A program made the translations under genes and the position numbers. Shown one piece after another: positions 1 to 11,500 of a stretch of 64,000 nt of DNA. The notes under the pieces were generated by a model, which saw nothing but the letters and a program-made list of their open reading frames with translations, searched no databases and was not told where the DNA came from. The stretch is from Plantago ovata (lineage: Eukaryota; Streptophyta; Magnoliopsida; Lamiales; Plantaginaceae). Within the stretch, counting starts at the first letter, position 1. Each line of letters begins with the position of its first letter. Where the stretch lies: the NCBI GenBank assembly GCA_028274465.1, contig CM051455.1, forward strand, positions 111,660,261 through 111,724,260, read 5' to 3'.

Positions 1-967
1 CCATGAACCATGATGGTAAATTAATCTTAGTTCAAATTTATGTGGATGACATAATTTTTGGATCTAAGGACAAGCAACTTTGTGATGATTTTGCCAAACT
101 CATGACTAATAAGTTTGAAATGAGTATGATGGGAAAATTGAATTATTTCCTAGGGTTGCAAGTCAAGCAACTCAAAAATGGAATATTCATAAATCAAGCA
201 AAGTATGCGAAAGAAATGCTCATAAAGTTTAGGATCAAAAGGATGAGAAACCTGAAAAGATCCCTATGAGTGTTGGTACCAAATTGGGCTATACTAAAGA
301 GGACAAAAGTGTTGAAGAACACAAGTATAGGAAGCTCATTGGTTCCTTGTTGTATCTAACAGCAAGTAGACCTGACATTCAGTATGCTGTTTGTGTGTAT
401 GCAAGATTCCAATCTGATCCAAGAGAATCACACTACAAAAAGGCAATTAAAATACTGAAATATGTTAAAGGTACAGTCAATGTTGGATTATGGTATCCTA
501 AAGATTCTGGACTTGAATTGGTTTGCTATTTTGATGCTGATCATGGTGGATCAACTCTTAATAGAAAAAGTACCTCTGGAACTTGTCAGTTTCTGGGTAC
601 TAGATTAATATCATGGTTCAGCAAGAAGCAAACGTGTGTCGCCAATTCATCTACTGAATCTGAGTACATTGCGTCTGGTTGTTGCACAACTCAAATCCTA
701 TGGATTCAGCAACAATTAAGAGATTATGGTATTTCTGCAAAGAAAACACCAATCTTTTGTGATAATACAAGTGCTATTGCAATTACACAAAATCCTAAGT
801 TTCACTCTAGGACCAAGCACATTGATATTAGACATCATTTCATTAGAGATCATGTGGAAAAAGGTGATATTGAGGTTGTGAAAGTAGGTACTGAAGATCA
901 GCTTGCTGACATCTTTACCAAGCCCCTACCGGATAATAGGTTAGCAATGCTATGGTATAACCTTTGA
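1..967 (+). pseudogene. Copia 1 pol 3' end (RT/RNase H), left contig copy
   Basis: This is the C-terminal part of a Ty1/copia polyprotein; the upstream part lies outside the window. The first frame (from about position 3) carries the reverse transcriptase catalytic box YVDD followed by IIFGSKDKQ. The second frame (about 266-967) is the RNase H domain, with the acidic residues in DADHGG, STESEYIA and CDNTSAI. The frames are split by one missing base near 239: this copy reads AAAAGG where the copy at 6900 reads AAAGAGG. The right-hand copy is intact here, so the break may be a sequencing error. Relative to copia 3, translation ends a few codons early (GGA to TGA after YNL). Copia RT and RNase H copy the element RNA into DNA inside virus-like particles. 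I am confident of the family. Whether this is a separate locus from 6513-7635 is doubtful (see the gap finding). Confidence 0.9.
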
Positions 968-1893
968 TTGATTGAACTACCTCAATAAAGGATACACTTG
1001 GCAGAATTTTGAAACAGGTATTCAGCAAGCCAAAGTATTCCTGTCCAAAAGACCAAGTCACTGATTTCTTCTAAGAAATGGTAAGTCACAACATGATTGC
1101 TGAAACAGGCATTCAGCAAGTAATTCCTTCAAAACAGGTATTTGTTAGGAAACTTGACCATTTGCTGAAACAGGCACTCAGTAAGTGAAAGAACTTAAGA
1201 ATTGCTGAGACGGGTACTCAGACAATCAAAAGATACTGAAACAGGTATTCAAGTATCAAAGGAATTTTCTGAGACTGGAACTCAGAAAAAGAGCAAAAGC
1301 GCATCTCTCAGATTTTAGCAAAGGATGTCTCAAGTGCAAAAGAATTTACTCATACGGAAATCAGAAATGTCTTTTAAACATTAGAAAATATGAGACATCT
1401 AAGTAAGGGGGAATTTTCAGCAAGTATCTAGATTGTTAATTCAAACTCGCTGAAAAGATTCTTGTCTATTTCAGCAAGCAATCTATCCCTTATTACTCGG
1501 TAAAATCAATTTGTGACGTTAAGCTGGCACAGATAAACTCGCAATAATCATGACATGAAATTCAATCGTGGCCATTGATTAAAAGGAGTTATTAATCTAA
1601 CGGCTAACAAAACAAAGAGAGAGAGTGCTCTGACGTTTTAGTTAGTGGGCCACTACGCATTAAATGCAAAGGCTCCACTTCTCCAGTGTTTCTCTGTTTT
1701 ACCCTTGCTGAGAGCTCAAATCGATTGAGTTTCTCACACACCAGAGACACTATATAAAGAAGAAGTTAGAGAAATGACAAAATTCTTTAACTCACATTTC
1801 CTTTCTCTGGAAATTCTAGCCTGAATCTACTGTACCTCCGGTCAAAAAGCAAACTATCTCTTTTTGTACAATCTTTCTTGCGCTGTTTAAGAA
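968..1893 (+). repeat. Copia 1 pol-aORF spacer with hairpin array (left copy)
   Basis: This noncoding spacer lies between pol and the extra ORF. Positions about 995-1420 hold a run of short inverted repeats with varied stems around a 7-nt loop close to ACRGGYA. One example is TTTTCTGAG, loop ACTGGAA, then CTCAGAAAA. The second half (about 1500-1890) is a different, non-repetitive block that ends in a TATATAAA box and a pyrimidine-rich leader before the aORF. The same organisation occurs in copia 1 right copy, copia 2 and copia 3, so it is a family feature and not random decay. Confidence 0.75.
1751..1758 (+). promoter_or_regulatory. TATATAAA box upstream of aORF (left copy)
   Basis: TATATAAA follows the conserved context CAGAGACAC and lies 136 nt before the ancestral aORF start at 1894. 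The same box in the same context occurs in all four spacers in the window. An internal promoter for the aORF is inferred; no transcript evidence is available. Confidence 0.45.
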
Positions 1894-4800
1894 ATAGCTC
1901 CCAAGAGACAGTCATCTAAGTCCTCAAAATCGTCAAAGGTAGACAGTGCTGAAACACGCATTGCTCCGGTGACTGCTCCGGTGACTACTCTGGCCCAAGA
2001 CACAACGAAAGTTGTGTTGAAAAATGACCGAATCACTGTAAAACCTATGCCTCCGTCATATCTTGACACTGCAAAGTGTGAGATGTTGATGCAATGGGGA
2101 GGGTTTGCAAAAGAAAAGTATATTAGGTACTTTTATGAACAAGAACTTGATGACCAAAATGAAGAGGCGCTTGAGTTCATCAAGCAGCAAGGCCTCATGA
2201 ACTTTATCTCTGCTCGCACTAAGCAAGTGAGCATGATTGATACTATGGAATTCTACAACAATGCAGAAATCCAGTCCCTTACAGACAGTAATGGAGTCAC
2301 TGAAAAAGTGATCCTTACTTATGTTCAGAACATGCAAATCGTCTTGAAATGGACTGATTTAGCGGAGATTTTTCAGATTCCAACCACTGGAACTGAATAT
2401 GACGTCACTGCTTCTGACGAAGAAATTGAAGCTTTCTACAGTGACGTTAGAAATGCAAAGATGAAGAAAGGCGAGATAGCTCCCGTGACTTGGACAAAGC
2501 ACGTTAGGAGAAAGCATCTCTGCCATTCACTTGGTCTATTAGCTCTGCTACTAATAAAAGTTCTTGACTCCCAAGTTGGAGGAATTGACCAAGTAGGCCT
2601 GAGAAGATGGCCATTGCTGATGCATATCTATGAAAATAGATCGGAACTTAACTGGGCTAAGTACATTTTCAACAGGCTTGATGATTGTGTTACTAAGTTG
2701 AAGGTAAAGGTAGAAGACAACAAGGTATCGCCTTCCTTTCCAGTTATGTATGGAATCAAGATATGCTATATCCTTGAACATTTCAGGATTCAGCTAAGAA
2801 ACCCATTGCCAATGAAGAAATTTGTGTGCAATGTGGGAAGATCTTTCTACAAGCAGAATGCACCTAAGATTGCTGGAAAGAAAACCAAGAAGACAACAAC
2901 TGCAAATGTTGTCAGCACAAGCCAGCAAGAAAGGTGTACAACAGCTGCAGATGTTACCACTCAGCAACTTAGAGATGAAACTGTTGTTGGTGGTGGTAAC
3001 ACAAATGAAACTGCTGTAGAAAATCAACAAGGTACGTGTACAACACCTGTTGCTGAAAAGGCAACAATAGATGACTCTGGGAAACTGGAGAAATCTAAAA
3101 GAAAAAGAGGAAAGCTGATGATGACACTCAGACTGCAGCGTCATCAACAAATCCCGTACCTAAGAGGAAACAGACAAGTAACAAAAGAAAGAAGACACTG
3201 GCTTCTAAGTCAGTCCCTAATGTCCAAGACTCCTCAGTCAATTCCCAGACAAATGCTGAAACGCATTTGCCAGTAGATGTTGCTGAAGTAATTACTGAAA
3301 CATATATCAGCAATGTTGAAGTGTTTGCGGAAGCCTTCAACAATCAACTTAACGTTGATAACTCTACTGAGAATAGACCACAAGGCAGTGGAAATGAAAT
3401 TCCTTCCCAAGTCCCAGATATCTACATTGTAGATAGACCAAATGACCCAACTATGGAACCAGCAAGTGACATTGCTGATGATCTGCAAAAAGCGGCACTA
3501 GCTGATGCTGCTGAAAAGATGGTTGTTGAACAAGCAACTCATCAAGTTGCTGAAACCCAGCTTGCTGATGGACCAGTTGCTGAAATAGAAATGGTTCCAG
3601 TTCCTGAAGTTGCTGAAACTCAAGAAGCACTATTCAAAGACGCATCTCTTGATGCTGAGAATACTGGCCCAAGTTCACCCAAGACTTCAATTGACAAAGT
3701 CCAGCTTGTACTGGAAGATTTAAGCAAACAAATGGAGTTGGAGATTGAAGAATCATCCAACAAGTCAATTGATCTCTTCATGACAAGTAGTGAGCTTAAA
3801 GGTCAAGATGCTTCTGCTCAACTTGTCAATTCAGAGACAAGGGAGATTGCTGAAATCGAACAGCTTTCTCAGTTAGAGCAAAATCAGAAGTCTGCTGAAG
3901 AAACAGTCCCAGAAGCTGAAGAAACTGTTAATGCTGAAAGGACTGAGCCACAACCTGTCCTTCCTCAGCAGGTAGTTAATTTAACCATCAGTAAAACTTC
4001 AAATTCTGAAAATTGTTCTTTTGCTAAAATTATTCTTTCTCTACAAACTTCTCAAGATGCAAGTCAGATGGTTGCTGAAGCCTCTGCACCAGAACCAACA
4101 CTCCCTGCTCAGCAGGTAGTTAATAATTTTGGTATAAAAACTAAGTTTGACAGCTTAGTACTTGTATCTAATCTTAATATATTTCAGGATAAACAAATGG
4201 AGGATGCTACTCAAGCTCCTCATGAGATGGAAATTGTACTACATGAGCTTGCTGACTCTCAGCAGGCTCAAAAGGAGACCACTGAAGTGGTACTCATCAC
4301 TGAAGATCAGCAAGTAGGTTCTGAAGAACTTTACTTGAACTTCAAGAGGACAACTTTGTCAAGAGTTGCTAAGTCTGTCAGCAAGTGGCAAAGATACAGG
4401 AGAATGGACTTCTCAGATCTTCACCTTCATCTCTCAAATGAGAAAAAGAGAACTTCACTATTAAAGCTCGAGAAATTTGTCCACTCCATCCTTCCTGAAG
4501 AAATGACATATTCTCAGCTAATGAGCTCAAATCTGATTGCTCAAATCAGAGAGAATATGAAGGCCAAATTTAAGAGTGCCTCTCCAGCTGAACAAGCTGT
4601 GATGCTCAAAGGTCTTTTTGTTCCTGTGGTGGCTGATCCCCACAAATTAACTGAGGAAGAGGAAGTGACAAGTGTTGCTTTGTACAAGCATGTTGAGCTA
4701 GTCATTCTGACAGATGATGAAGAAGAAGAAGAAGATGAGAACATTCCCACTGATCCCAGTGATGATGAAGGAAAAGATTCTAAGGACAAGAAAGATGACG

Positions 4801-6412
4801 ATGATGACAATCAAGGTCCAAGTCCTGGTGCTGGTGGATTGAAGTTAACAGTTGCTGAAAATACTCAATCTGACAATCAGCAAGCTGAACACAACAATCT
4901 CAGCAAGAATCTCAACCTCCTCCTGCTGCTGCTGAAAATCAAGCACCTGTACAAGGTGCTGATACTGAAGAAGAATACGCCAGAAAAAGGGCTGCCTTGA
5001 AAAATGGCAAGAGTCCAGTTTCTGATGCCAAGGTTACTGAAGAAACCTTGAAGATGAGGATGAAGAAGATGAAGATTACCAACGAGCTCTACAAAACAGT
5101 CTCGTGATCCATGCAAGGCATACGCAGGATCTGGAAATTGGTGAATCTTCAAGACCAAAATCAAAGGAAGTTCCATCCCTTCCACTTACTACTGGAAACT
5201 CCAGTTATTGAGTCTCAAACGTTGCCTTCAGCAACTACTCAATTAAAACTAACTACTGGCGAAACTCCAGTAATTGAGCCACAAACTCAATTGAAACAAC
5301 TATCTACTGGTGAAACTCCAGTCGTTGAGTCTGAAGTGTTGCCATCAGCAACCACTCAACAAAAAGGAAGTGAAGCTACTGACAAAGGCTAAAAGTCGCT
5401 CAACTTGATGAATCTGAGGATGATGACGACTTGTCAGAAAATGATGATGAACAATCCAAGCGAGACCCAAAAGTCGTTCAGATTCCTCCTCCTGATTACA
5501 TCAATGATTTAGACGATGGTCTAAGAGCCGAATTGCTGACGCGTGATGATCAGTTTGCTTCTGAAATTAAGGTTCATTCCTTACACCTCATTTAGTGCCG
5601 TTCCCAAGAGTTGAGGAGTTTACTCCCAGAATTCTAGCACTAAAGCAAGTCCATGATGCCTGCAAAGCTGAAGATGAGGCATTGCTTGCTGAGAGCCCAC
5701 TTGACATTGGAAAGATATGGCTACAGTGCTGAGACGCACTACAACTTTGACAATAGCTCAGAAGACATCAGTCTTTATCACAAGAGCTATGAAGAAGATG
5801 TAAGTCAGGCGCTCAAGCTTGCAAAGACTGCTCTTGTCAAGGCTCAGAATATTATGGATGAGAAGGCCGCAACAGAGAAAAGACATGAAGAGAACATGAT
5901 GAATATTCAAAAAGAGTTGGCAACAATGAACTCTGACCAACAAGCAATCATCATGAAGTATAACAGTCTCAACACTCTTGCTGAAAATTGCAATGAGTTT
6001 TATTCTCTGCACATCACTCCGATGTTGCAATCCATGTCTAAGGGGGAAAGAAGACTAGAAAAGCAATCAAACCCCTCCTACTCCTGCTGCTGATGCGCCA
6101 CTTCCACTAGAACCTCTTGCTGAAAGAGAGCAAAGTTCTAAAAGACAAGCAGAACTGAGTTAAATTCAGCAAGTACCAAAAGAGAAAAACCGCTGCTGAA
6201 ACTCAAGATTTCTGTCACACTGAAAGTCATCACAATCTGAATGAAGATGATGAAGAAGATGATGACAATCAAATAAGCTCAAGCCATAAGAGCTAGACCT
6301 TAACAGCCATAACTCCGTCTGGCCACTCAAGGCATTTTTCGTCTGACTCTTCACAGCAAGAGATCAAGACAATGCTAAATCAAGAAGAAGAAGCAAAGAC
6401 AGGAAAGAAAAA
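1894..6412 (+). pseudogene. Copia 1 aORF, left contig copy, ends at gap
   Basis: This is the extra ORF downstream of pol, described fully at 8563-13783. It appears in pieces: frame one to 3276, frame two 3267-5000, then fragments at 5111-5392 and 5653-6093. The frameshift near 3105 is shared with the right-hand copy and so is genuine. From about 4880 onward this copy has extra single-base losses that the other copy lacks, for example in GAACACAACAA, AGAAACC and GGCTAAAAG. These losses crowd toward the N gap, as expected of a poorly polished contig end. The original ATG reads ATA in both copies. This entry should not be counted as an independent gene. Confidence 0.8.
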
Positions 6413-6512
6413 NNNNNNNNNNNNNNNNNNNNNNNNNNNNNNNNNNNNNNNNNNNNNNNNNNNNNNNNNNNNNNNNNNNNNNNNNNNNNNNNNNNNNNNN
6501 NNNNNNNNNNNN
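6413..6512. other. Assembly gap of exactly 100 N
   Basis: One hundred N bases in a row, the usual placeholder for a scaffold gap of unknown size. The sequence left of it (1-6412) and right of it (from 6671) is nearly identical and in the same order, so the gap probably joins two overlapping contig ends. Confidence 0.98.
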
Positions 6513-7635
6513 AACAACCCCTTGGCTTGAACTTTCCTCAGAAACAAGATGGTATATAAGCTTCAGAAGCTGTATATGGTCTAAAGCAAGCACAAGAGCA
6601 TGGTATGATAACTTAGCTAAATTCTTGCTGGAAAAGGTTTCAAAAGGGTGAAGTTGACAAACTCTTTTTACCATGAACCATGATGGTAAATTAATCTTAG
6701 TTCAAATTTATGTGGATGACATAATTTTTGGATCTAAGGACAAGCAACTTTGTGATGATTTGCCAACTCATGACTAATAAGTTTGAAATGAGTATGATGG
6801 GAAAATTGAATTATTTCCTAGGGTTGCAAGTAAGCAACTCAAAGATGGAATATTCATAAATCAAGCAAAGTATGCGAAAGAAATGCTCATAAAGTTTAGG
6901 ATCAAAGAGGATGAGAAACCTGAAAAGATCCCTATGAGTGTTGGTACCAAATTGGGCTATACTAAAGAGGACAAAAGTGTTGAAGAACACAAGTATAGGA
7001 AGCTCATTGGTTCCTTGTTGTATCTAACAGCAAGTAGACCTGACATTCAGTATGCTGTTTGTGTGTATGCAAGATTCCAATCTGATCCAAGAGAATCACA
7101 CTACAAAAAGGCAATTAAAATACTGAAATATGTTAAAGGTACAGTCAATGTTGGATTATGGTATCCTAAAGATTCTGGACTTGAATTGGTTTGCTATTTT
7201 GATGCTGATCATGGTGGATCAACTCTTAATAGAAAAAGTACCTCTGGAACTTGTCAGTTTCTGGGTACTAGATTAATATCATGGTTCAGCAAGAAGCAAA
7301 CGTGTGTCGCCAATTCATCTACTGAATCTGAGTACATTGCGTCTGGTTGTTGCACAACTCAAATCCTATGGATTCAGCAACAATTAAGAGATTATGGTAT
7401 TTCTGCAAAGAAAACACCAATCTTTTGTGATAATACAAGTGCTATTGCAATTACACAAAATCCTAAGTTTCACTCTAGGACCAAGCACATTGATATTAGA
7501 CATCATTTCATTAGAGATCATGTGGAAAAAGGTGATATTGAGGTTGTGAAAGTAGGTACTGAAGATCAGCTTGCTGACATCTTTACCAAGCCCCTACCGG
7601 ATAATAGGTTAGCAATGCTATGGTATAACCTTTGA
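6513..7635 (+). pseudogene. Copia 1 pol 3' end (RT/RNase H), right contig copy
   Basis: Same RT/RNase H segment as 1-967, but starting about 160 bp further upstream in RT. The stretch 6513-6900 has several single-base losses relative to the left copy (for example GATTTGCCAACTC for GATTTTGCCAAACTC), which break the RT frame. From 6883 the frame is open for 250 codons to 7635. It contains the RNase H acidic residues in DADHGG, STESEYIA and CDNTSAI, and the conserved C-terminal EDQLADIFTKPLP motif of copia elements. The errors cluster next to the gap. It is followed by the spacer and aORF of the same element. Confidence 0.9.
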
Positions 7636-7659
7636 TTGATTGAACTACCTCAATAAAGG

Positions 7660-8125
7660 ATACACTTGGCAGAATTTTGAAACAGGTATTCAGCAAGCCA
7701 AAGTATTCCTGTCCAAAAGACCAAGTCACTGATTTCTTCTAAGAAATGGTAAGTCACAACATGATTGCTGAAACAGGCATTCAGCAAGTAATTCCTTCAA
7801 AACAGGTATTTGTTAGGAAACTTGACCATTTGCTGAAACAGGCACTCAGTAAGTGAAAGAACTTAAGAATTGCTGAGACGGGTACTCAGACAATCAAAAG
7901 ATACTGAAACAGGTATTCAAGTATCAAAGGAATTTTCTGAGATGGGAACTCAGAAAAAGAGCAAAAGCGCATCTCTCAGATTTTAGCAAAGGATGTCTCA
8001 AGTGCAAAAGAATTTACTCATACCGGAAATCAGAAATGTCTTTTAAACATAGAAAATATGAGACATCTAAGTAAGGGGGAATTTTCAGCAAGTATCTAGA
8101 TTGTTAATTCAAACTCGCTGAAAAG
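7660..8125 (+). repeat. Hairpin array with constant loop (right copy)
   Basis: Series of short inverted repeats. At 7765-7787, TTGCTGAA and TTCAGCAA flank loop ACAGGCA. At 7869-7894, ATTGCTGAG and CTCAG-A-CAAT flank ACGGGTA. At 7900-7925, GATACTGAA and TTC-A-AGTATC flank ACAGGTA. At 7933-7957, TTTTCTGAG and CTCAGAAAA flank ATGGGAA. Weaker units lie at about 7675-7697, 7793-7820, 7828-7853 and 8010-8036. Stems differ from unit to unit while the loop stays close to AC[A/G]GG[T/C]A. Copia 2 and copia 3 have the same units in the same order, some with paired changes in both arms. The function is unknown. Confidence 0.75.
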
Positions 8126-8419
8126 ATTCTTGTCTATTTCAGCAAGCAATCTATCCCTTATTACTCGGTAAAATCAATTTGTGACGTTAAGCTGGCACAG
8201 ATAAACTCGCAATAATCATGACATGAAATTCAATCGTGGCCATTGATTAAAAGGAGTTATTAATCTAACGGCTAACAAAACAAAGAGAGAGAGTGCTCTG
8301 ACCGTTTTAGTTAGTGGGCCACTACGCATTAAATGCAAAGGCTCCACTTCTCCAGTGTTTCTCTGTTTTACCCTTGCTGAGAGCTCAAATCGATTGAGTT
8401 TCTCACACACCAGAGACAC

Positions 8420-8427
8420 TATATAAA
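8420..8427 (+). promoter_or_regulatory. TATATAAA box upstream of aORF (right copy)
   Basis: Conserved TATATAAA in the context CAGAGACAC, 136 nt before the aORF start position at 8563. Candidate internal promoter for a separate aORF transcript; inferred from position and conservation only. Confidence 0.45.
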
Positions 8428-8562
8428 GAAGAAGTTAGAGAAATGACAAAATTCTTTAACTCACATTTCCTTTCTCTGGAAATTCTAGCCTGAATCTACT
8501 GTACCTCCGGTCAAAAAGCAAACTATATCTTTTTGTACAATCTTTCTTGCGCTGTTTAAGAA

Positions 8563-11500
8563 ATAGCTCCCAAGAGACAGTCATCTAAGTCCTCAAAATC
8601 GTCAAAGGTAGACAGTGCTGAAACACGCATTGCTCCGGTGACTGCTCCGGTGACTACTCTGGCCCAAGACACAACGAAAGTTGTGTTGAAAAATGACAGA
8701 ATCACTGTAAAACCTATGCCTCCGTCATATCTTGACACTGCAAAGTGTGAGATGTTGATGCAATGGGGAGGGTTTGCAAAAGAAAAGTATATTAGGTACT
8801 TTTATGAACAAGAACTTGATGACCAAAATGAAGAGGCGCTTGAGTTCATCAAGCAGCAAGGCCTCATGAACTTTATCTCTGCTCGCACTAAGCAAGTGAG
8901 CATGATTGATACTATGGAATTCTACAACAATGCAGAAATCCAGTCCCTTACAGACAGTAATGGAGTCACTGAAAAAGTGATCCTTACTTATGTTCAGAAC
9001 ATGCAAATCGTCTTGAAATGGACTGATTTAGCGGAGATTTTTCAGATTCCAACCACTGGAACTGAATATGACGTCACTGCTTCTGACGAAGAAATTGAAG
9101 CTTTCTACAGTGACGTTAGAAATGCAAAGATGAAGAAAGGCGAGATAGCTCCCGTGACTTGGACAAAGCACGTTAGGAGAAAGCATCTCTGCCATTCACT
9201 TGGTCTATTAGCTCTGCTACTAATAAAAGTTCTTGACTCCCAAGTTGGAGGAATTGACCAAGTAGGCCTGAGAAGATGGCCATTGCTGATGCATATCTAT
9301 GAAAATAGATCGGAACTTAACTGGGCTAAGTACATTTTCAACAGGCTTGATGATTGTGTTACTAAGTTGAAGGTAAAGGTAGAAGACAACAAGGTATCGC
9401 CTTCCTTTCCAGTTATGTATGGAATCAAGATATGCTATATCCTTGAACATTTCAGGATTCAGCTAAGAAACCCATTGCCAATGAAGAAATTTGTGTGCAA
9501 TGTGGGAAGATCTTTCTACAAGCAGAATGCACCTAAGATTGCTGGAAAGAAAACCAAGAAGACAACAACTGCAAATGTTGTCAGCACAAGCCAGCAAGAA
9601 AGGTGTACAACAGCTGCAGATGTTACCACTCAGCAACTTAGAGATGAAACTGTTGTTGGTGGTGGTAACACAAATGAAACTGCTGTAGAAAATCAACAAG
9701 GTACGTGTACAACACCTGTTGCTGAAAAGGCAACAATAGATGACTCTGGGAAACTGGAGAAATCTAAAAGAAAAAGAGGAAAGCTGATGATGACACTCAG
9801 ACTGCAGCGTCATCAACAAATCCCGTACCTAAGAGGAAACAGACAAGTAACAAAAGAAAGAAGACACTGGCTTCTAAGTCAGTCCCTAATGTCCAAGACT
9901 CCTCAGTCAATTCCCAGACAAATGCTGAAACGCATTTGCCAGTAGATGTTGCTGAAGTAATTACTGAAACATATATCAGCAATGTTGAAGTGTTTGCGGA
10001 AGCCTTCAACAATCAACTTAACGTTGATAACTCTACTGAGAATAGACCACAAGGCAGTGGAAATGAAATTCCTTCCCAAGTCCCAGATATCTACATTGTA
10101 GATAGACCAAATGACCCAACTATGGAACCAGCAAGTGACATTGCTGATGATCTGCAAAAAGCGGCACTAGCTGATGCTGCTGAAAAGATGGTTGTTGAAC
10201 AAGCAACTCATCAAGTTGCTGAAACCCAGCTTGCTGATGGACCAGTTGCTGAAATAGAAATGGTTCCAGTTCCTGAAGTTGCTGAAACTCAAGAAGCACT
10301 ATTCAAAGACGCATCTCTTGATGCTGAGAATACTGGCCCAAGTTCACCCAAGACTTCAATTGACAAAGTCCAGCTTGTACTGGAAGATTTAAGCAAACAA
10401 ATGGAGTTGGAGATTGAAGAATCATCCAACAAGTCAATTGATCTCTTCATGACAAGTAGTGAGCTTAAAGGTCAAGATGCTTCTGCTCAACTTGTCAATT
10501 CAGAGACAAGGGAGATTGCTGAAATCGAACAGCTTTCTCAGTTAGAGCAAAATCAGAAGTCTGCTGAAGAAACAGTCCCAGAAGCTGAAGAAACTGTTAA
10601 TGCTGAAAGGACTGAGCCACAACCTGTCCTTCCTCAGCAGGTAGTTAATTTAACCATCAGTAAAACTTCAAATTCTGAAAATTGTTCTTTTGCTAAAATT
10701 ATTCTTTCTCTACAAACTTCTCAAGATGCAAGTCAGATGGTTGCTGAAGCCTCTGCACCAGAACCAACACTCCCTGCTCAGCAGGTAGTTAATAATTTTG
10801 GTATAAAAACTAAGTTTGACAGCTTAGTACTTGTATCTAATCTTAATATATTTCAGGATAAACAAATGGAGGATGCTACTCAAGCTCCTCATGAGATGGA
10901 AATTGTACTACATGAGCTTGCTGACTCTCAGCAGGCTCAAAAGGAGACCACTGAAGTGGTACTCATCACTGAAGATCAGCAAGTAGGTTCTGAAGAACTT
11001 TACTTGAACTTCAAGAGGACAACTTTGTCAAGAGTTGCTAAGTCTGTCAGCAAGTGGCAAAGATACAGGAGAATGGACTTCTCAGATCTTCACCTTCATC
11101 TCTCAAATGAGAAAAAGAGAACTTCACTATTAAAGCTCGAGAAATTTGTCCACTCCATCCTTCCTGAAGAAATGACATATTCTCAGCTAATGAGCTCAAA
11201 TCTGATTGCTCAAATCAGAGAGAATATGAAGGCCAAATTTAAGAGTGCCTCTCCAGCTGAACAAGCTGTGATGCTCAAAGGTCTTTTTGTTCCTGTGGTG
11301 GCTGATCCCCACAAATTAACTGAGGAAGAGGAAGTGACAAGTGTTGCTTTGTACAAGCATGTTGAGCTAGTCATTCTGACAGATGATGAAGAAGAAGAAG
11401 AAGATGAGAACATTCCCACTGATCCCAGTGATGATGAAGGAAAAGATTCTAAGGACAAGAAAGATGACGATGATGACAATCAAGGTCCAAGTCCTGGTGC

